Both the position numbers and the translations under genes were made by a program. A stretch of 64,000 nt of DNA, from assembly GCA_965221855.1 (NCBI GenBank), contig CBDCSV010000007.1, positions 1-64,000 on the forward strand, given 5' to 3'. Positions 60,779 to 64,000 of the stretch are shown here, piece after piece. Source of the DNA: JAJDXO01 sp965221855. GTDB taxonomy: Bacteria > Pseudomonadota > Alphaproteobacteria > Rhodospirillales > UBA2165. The stretch's first letter is position 1. Each line of letters starts with the position of its first letter. Below the pieces are notes generated by a model that saw only the letters and a list, made by a program, of their open reading frames with translations, searched no databases and had not been told where the DNA came from.

Positions 60779-61863
60779 CAAACCTCGACCGCATTCTCCG
60801 CGACCTGATCGGGCGGGACGGGCCGATCACCGTCGCCGAGTACATGGAACTCGCCCTCTCGCACCCCGAACACGGCTATTACACGACGCGGGAGCCCTTT
60901 GGCCCATCGGGGGATTTCACCACCGCGCCGGAAGTCAGCCAGATGTTCGGGGAACTGATCGGACTGTGGCTGGGGGTGGCGTGGCGGAACATGGGGCGGC
61001 CCGGTTCCGTCAATCTGATCGAGCTGGGTCCCGGCCGCGGCACGTTGATGAAAGACGTCCTGCGGGCGGCAAAGGGCGTATCGGGTTTTCCGGAAGCGAT
61101 TTCCGTGATCCTCGTGGAAATGAGCGAGCGGCTGATCGAGGCGCAGCGGGAGACCTTGCGCGGCGCGGAGATTCCGATCCGATGGCAGCCTGCTCCCGAT
61201 CCGCTGCCGGCCGGGCCTTGCCTGGTCGTCGCCAACGAGTTCATCGATGCGCTGCCGGTCTCGCAATTCGTCAGGGCGGAAAACGAGTGGCGGGAGCGTC
61301 TGGTCGGGCTGGAAGACGGCCGGCTGGCATTCGCGGTCTCCGACCATGGGACGGACCGCGCCGATGCCGTTGCCCGGGATTTGAGCGCGGCTCCCGGCGA
61401 TATCGTCGAACGAAGAGCGCGAGCCGAAGCCCTGGTCCGCGGCATGGGTTCCCATCTCTCGGCCCACGGCGGCGCCGCCCTGCTGATCGACTACGGCCAT
61501 CGCCTGAGCGGGATCGGCGATACCCTGCAGGCGGTGCGGTCCCACGAGTACCACCCGCCGCTCGATGCGCCCGGCACCGCCGACCTCACCGCCCAAGTGG
61601 ACTTCGAGGCGCTGGCGCGGGCCGGCCGTGAAGGCGGCGCGCAAATTCACGGTCCGGTAACCCAGCGGTCGTTCCTCACCGAACTCGGCATTCTTCATCG
61701 CTATCGGTCGCTGGCGGAGGCGGCCGGCGACGCCCGGAAACGTTCGCTCGGTGCGGCACTCGACCGCCTCATCGGCGCCAGCGAAATGGGCAGCCTGTTT
61801 AAAGTGCTGGCCCTCGCCGGGCCGGGACTGCAAATTGAGGCCGGTTTCCATGGGACCGAGTGA
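60775..61863 (+). CDS. SAM-dependent methyltransferase of the MidA/NDUFAF7 family
   Basis: 362 residues from the GTG at 60775 that overlaps the lgt stop (GTGA). GPITVAEYMELALSHPEHGY and GPSGDFTTAPEVSQMFGELI are typical; the SAM loop is LIELGPGRGTLMKDVLRA, and VVANEFIDALPVSQF follows. Mitochondrial NDUFAF7 methylates an Arg of complex I; bacterial members are thought to act likewise, though the substrate here is inferred. Confidence 0.9.
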   Translation: MTNLDRILRDLIGRDGPITVAEYMELALSHPEHGYYTTREPFGPSGDFTTAPEVSQMFGELIGLWLGVAWRNMGRPGSVNLIELGPGRGTLMKDVLRAAKGVSGFPEAISVILVEMSERLIEAQRETLRGAEIPIRWQPAPDPLPAGPCLVVANEFIDALPVSQFVRAENEWRERLVGLEDGRLAFAVSDHGTDRADAVARDLSAAPGDIVERRARAEALVRGMGSHLSAHGGAALLIDYGHRLSGIGDTLQAVRSHEYHPPLDAPGTADLTAQVDFEALARAGREGGAQIHGPVTQRSFLTELGILHRYRSLAEAAGDARKRSLGAALDRLIGASEMGSLFKVLALAGPGLQIEAGFHGTE

Positions 61864-61884
61864 AGCCGGGAGCGCCGCGCCCAG

Positions 61885-62652
61885 ATGATTACCTTTGCCG
61901 CCCTCAACAGTCTGACCAATATCCGCCATGCGTTCTTCACCAAGCACGGCGGCGTCAGCACGGGCGTCTATGATTCCCTCAATTGCGGCTACGGCTCGGG
62001 CGATGCGCCGGAGAACGTCACCCGCAACCGGCGGATCGCGCTGGAGCGTCTCGGCGTGACGGACTGGCCGCTGGTGACGGCTTACCAGGAGCACACCGCC
62101 CATGTGGTTACCGTCGCGGAACCCTGGGAGCCTGACGATGCGCCGGTTGCCGACGGGCTGGTCACCGACCGTCCGGGATTGATTCTCGGCATCTTGTCGG
62201 CCGATTGCGCGCCGGTGATGCTGGCCGACCCCGACGCCGGGGTGGTCGGCGCGGCCCATGCGGGCTGGCGCGGCGCGCGGGCGGGCATTCTCGAGGCGAC
62301 CATGTCCGCCATGTCCGGCCTCGGCGCCGATCCGGCGAACACCTTCGCGGCCATCGGCCCGTGCATCGCCCAGCGCTCCTACGAGGTCACCGACGATTTC
62401 GCCGGGCCGATCCTCGAGGAAGACGAGCGCAATGCCGATCTGTTCGCGCCCGGCCGCCGCGAAGGTCATCCCATGTTCGATCTGCCCGGATATGTGGGCC
62501 GGCGGCTCAACGACATGAAACTGCGGCATGTGGTTCGGTCGCCCTGCGATACCTGCCGGGAGAGCGACCGGTTCTTCAGCTACCGCCGGTCGGTTCTCAA
62601 TGACGAGCCGGATTACGGGCGCGGCCTCTCCGTGGTTACGCTCCACGAATAG
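61885..62652 (+). CDS. pgeF: Peptidoglycan editing factor PgeF (YfiH family, polyphenol oxidase-like)
   Basis: 255 residues. Zinc site residues are visible in YQEHTAHVV, SADCAPVMLAD and AAHAGWRGARAGI (His, Cys, His). RHAFFTKHGGVSTGVYDSLN is the usual start. In other bacteria PgeF removes wrongly built muropeptides (L-Ser in place of L-Ala); older annotations call it laccase or polyphenol oxidase. It lies 21 bases after the methyltransferase gene. Confidence 0.92.
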   Translation: MITFAALNSLTNIRHAFFTKHGGVSTGVYDSLNCGYGSGDAPENVTRNRRIALERLGVTDWPLVTAYQEHTAHVVTVAEPWEPDDAPVADGLVTDRPGLILGILSADCAPVMLADPDAGVVGAAHAGWRGARAGILEATMSAMSGLGADPANTFAAIGPCIAQRSYEVTDDFAGPILEEDERNADLFAPGRREGHPMFDLPGYVGRRLNDMKLRHVVRSPCDTCRESDRFFSYRRSVLNDEPDYGRGLSVVTLHE

Positions 62653-62672
62653 GCGGCACGCCGGCGTCACCC

Positions 62673-62738
62673 ATGCCCTATATGATTATGCTCCTGATGT
62701 TCGCGTTGCTGGTCATGTTGGTTTTCTGTGCGGCATAG
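62673..62738 (+). CDS. Tiny hydrophobic peptide ORF overlapping the lipoprotein start
   Basis: An ATG at 62673 opens 21 codons, MPYMIMLLMFALLVMLVFCA and a final Ala, ending at TAG 62736-62738. The peptide would be one membrane segment with five Met. It overlaps the GTG start of the next gene (62728) by 11 bases, so it could couple its translation. No strong ribosome site is seen (GGCGTCACCC before it), so expression is uncertain. Confidence 0.3.
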   Translation: MPYMIMLLMFALLVMLVFCAA

Positions 62739-63279
62739 CCCGATCCTGGTTTCCATCGTGGCGCTCGGTGCGCTGGCGGCTTGCGGGCCGATCCCGCAGC
62801 CGTTCGCCCATCAGGGCGGGCCGGAGCGTTCGAATCCGCTGGTCGAGGTGCCGGGGGGCCTTGCCGTGCCGGCCGCCGCCGAGACGCCCGCGGCGCACCG
62901 CCGCGTTCGGGTCGCCGGCGTATCCGGCGCGCCGGGAGACGGCGATACGGCCCTCGCCGGCGCCGTCCGCCGGGCGCTGCTTCGGCTGGGCGCCCGCATC
63001 GTCGGCGCCGAAGGCGAATCGGACTACCAAATTGCCGGACAAGTGGACCTGACCCCGCCCTCGGGCGGCCGCCAGGAGATTACCATCCGGTGGGTCGTCA
63101 ACGGCGCGGACGGCTCGGAACTGGGCGACGTCGTGCAGCGAAACGCCATCCGGGCCGGCGCCCTCGACCGGCCGTGGGGGGCCGTGGCCGGGGTTATCGC
63201 GGCCGCCGCCGGTCCCGGCATCATCGAGGTCATGGACAAGGCCGAGGCGGCCAAATCGGCAACCCGGCCGGGCCGGTGA
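62728..63279 (+). CDS. Hypothetical lipoprotein
   Basis: 183 residues starting at GTG 62728. A signal peptide MRHSPILVSIVALGALAAC ends in the lipobox LAAC with Cys19. A Pro/Ala-rich stretch follows, then a domain with YQIAGQVDLTPPSGG and EITIRWVVNGADGSELG, suggestive of a small beta-rich periplasmic domain. I do not recognise a named family. It sits between pgeF and prs, a position often held by a small lipoprotein gene in this group. Confidence 0.75.
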   Translation: MRHSPILVSIVALGALAACGPIPQPFAHQGGPERSNPLVEVPGGLAVPAAAETPAAHRRVRVAGVSGAPGDGDTALAGAVRRALLRLGARIVGAEGESDYQIAGQVDLTPPSGGRQEITIRWVVNGADGSELGDVVQRNAIRAGALDRPWGAVAGVIAAAAGPGIIEVMDKAEAAKSATRPGR

Positions 63280-63423
63280 GCGATCCCCGAAAGCGGCCCG
63301 GGATTCCCGTTTACAGACTCATGGCGCGCTGATACATAGATCGCGCTCAAAAGCGGTGCTGCGGATCTCTCAGGCGAGGTCTCCATTGAGCGCGCCGCCC
63401 GCCGACTCGGGGGTCCGCCAGGG

Positions 63424-64000
63424 ATGAAAATCCTCACCTGCAACAGCAACCGTCCGCTTGCCGAAGCCATATCCGCCTACCTGAACCTGCCGCTGACCAA
63501 GGCCAGCATCCGGCGCTTTTCGGATATGGAGGTCTTCGTCGAGATCAACGAGAACGTGCGCGGCGAGGACGTCTTCGTCATTCAGTCGACCTCGTATCCG
63601 GCCAACGACAACCTGATGGAGCTGTTGGTGACCCTGGACGCGCTGCGGCGCGGATCGGCCCGGCGGGTAACGGCGGTGGTGCCGTATTTCGGCTATGCCC
63701 GCCAGGACCGGAAATCGAGCCCCCGCTCGCCGATCTCGGCCAAGCTGGTGGCCAACCTGATCACCAGCGCCGGCGCCGACCGGCTGCTCACCCTCGATCT
63801 TCATGCCGGCCAGATCCAGGGCTTCTTCGATATTCCCGTCGACAATCTTTATGCCCAGCCGGTGTTCACCAAGGACATTCGCGACCGGTTCGACAACAAC
63901 CACACCATGGTGGTGTCGCCCGATGTCGGCGGCGTGGTCCGGGCGCGGGCCATTGCCAAGCGGATCGACGCCGATCTGGCGATCATCGACAAGCGGCGCG
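63424..64000 (+). CDS. prs: Ribose-phosphate pyrophosphokinase Prs, 3' end outside window
   Basis: Makes PRPP from ribose 5-phosphate and ATP for nucleotide, His and Trp synthesis. 192 complete codons are visible of about 310 usual. MKILTCNSNRPLAEAISAYL, RFSDMEVFVEINENVRGEDV, VVPYFGYARQDRKSSPRSPI and the metal-site His in LLTLDLHAGQIQGFFDIPVD are diagnostic. The ATG at 63424 follows AGGG. No stop occurs before the window ends. The 144-base gap before it shows no gene or clear terminator. Confidence 0.95.
   Translation, partial: MKILTCNSNRPLAEAISAYLNLPLTKASIRRFSDMEVFVEINENVRGEDVFVIQSTSYPANDNLMELLVTLDALRRGSARRVTAVVPYFGYARQDRKSSPRSPISAKLVANLITSAGADRLLTLDLHAGQIQGFFDIPVDNLYAQPVFTKDIRDRFDNNHTMVVSPDVGGVVRARAIAKRIDADLAIIDKRR

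Noticed and set aside
63280..63423. Possible tRNA or terminator before prs
   Set aside because: No cloverleaf or T-tailed hairpin could be built from the sequence.

Overview
The window is a GC-rich chromosomal segment from an alphaproteobacterium, most likely a Rhodospirillales-type organism. This rests on gene order and gene types: a full mraZ-to-ftsZ division and wall (dcw) cluster followed by lpxC, bamD, recN and ligA; uvrC-pgsA followed by molybdopterin genes; an ilvE/MarR/OmpR-type regulator/sensor kinase block; an RpoH-type sigma factor; and lgt-MidA-pgeF-prs. It is mostly a housekeeping region with a few accessory patches. No rRNA, tRNA or CRISPR array was seen.

Layout. Bases 1-1115 hold the right part of an IS256-family element that ends next to the mraZ promoter, which carries five CCCA motifs at exact 10-base spacing. 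Bases 1275-19635 hold mraZ, rsmH, ftsL, ftsI, murE, murF, mraY, murD, ftsW, murG, murC, murB, ddlB, ftsQ, ftsA and ftsZ, all on the plus strand and mostly joined by 1-14 base overlaps. lpxC (with a terminator), bamD, recN and ligA follow, then a flavin monooxygenase (to 26716). Bases 26717-28555 are an accessory patch: an AT-richer membrane-protein ORF, a complete IS630-type element flanked by TA, and remnants of a broken gene. Bases 28556-37170 are minus-strand genes: a TauD-like dioxygenase, a membrane metal-dependent hydrolase, oligopeptidase B, an MscS channel, a frameshifted CPA2 K+/H+ antiporter and an Fe-S scaffold-like protein.

Bases 37324-40808 form a queuosine locus (queA, tgt and, on the other strand, a YhhQ-type queuosine precursor transporter). 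The 830-base gap inside it is full of palindromic repeats and a candidate small RNA with a terminator. Two TA-flanked 60-base palindromes that look like IS630-related MITEs follow. Next come a Ca2+/Na+-type exchanger, a pteridine-reductase-like SDR and folB, then a 420-base spacer with a near-consensus parS site, then uvrC, pgsA, mobB, moeA, moaD, moaE and a LOG-family protein. Bases 49741-51916 (minus) carry an exported MBL-fold protein with an altered metal motif, a DUF1491 protein and ilvE. Divergently there are a MarR regulator, an OmpR-type response regulator and a sensor kinase. CsaA and a TetR-like regulator (minus), rpoH, then proC, a YbjN-domain gene and ubiK (minus) follow. The window ends with hldD, lgt, a MidA-type methyltransferase, pgeF, a small lipoprotein gene and the start of prs.

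Functionally, the dcw block makes peptidoglycan precursors and the divisome; lpxC, bamD, hldD and lgt serve the outer membrane and envelope; mobB, moeA, moaD and moaE build molybdenum cofactor; queA, tgt and the transporter make and salvage queuosine. I did not find a convincing new multi-gene system. The most interesting signals are non-coding: the MraZ operator array, the MITE pair related to the local IS, the parS-like site before uvrC, and the structured intergenic regions.
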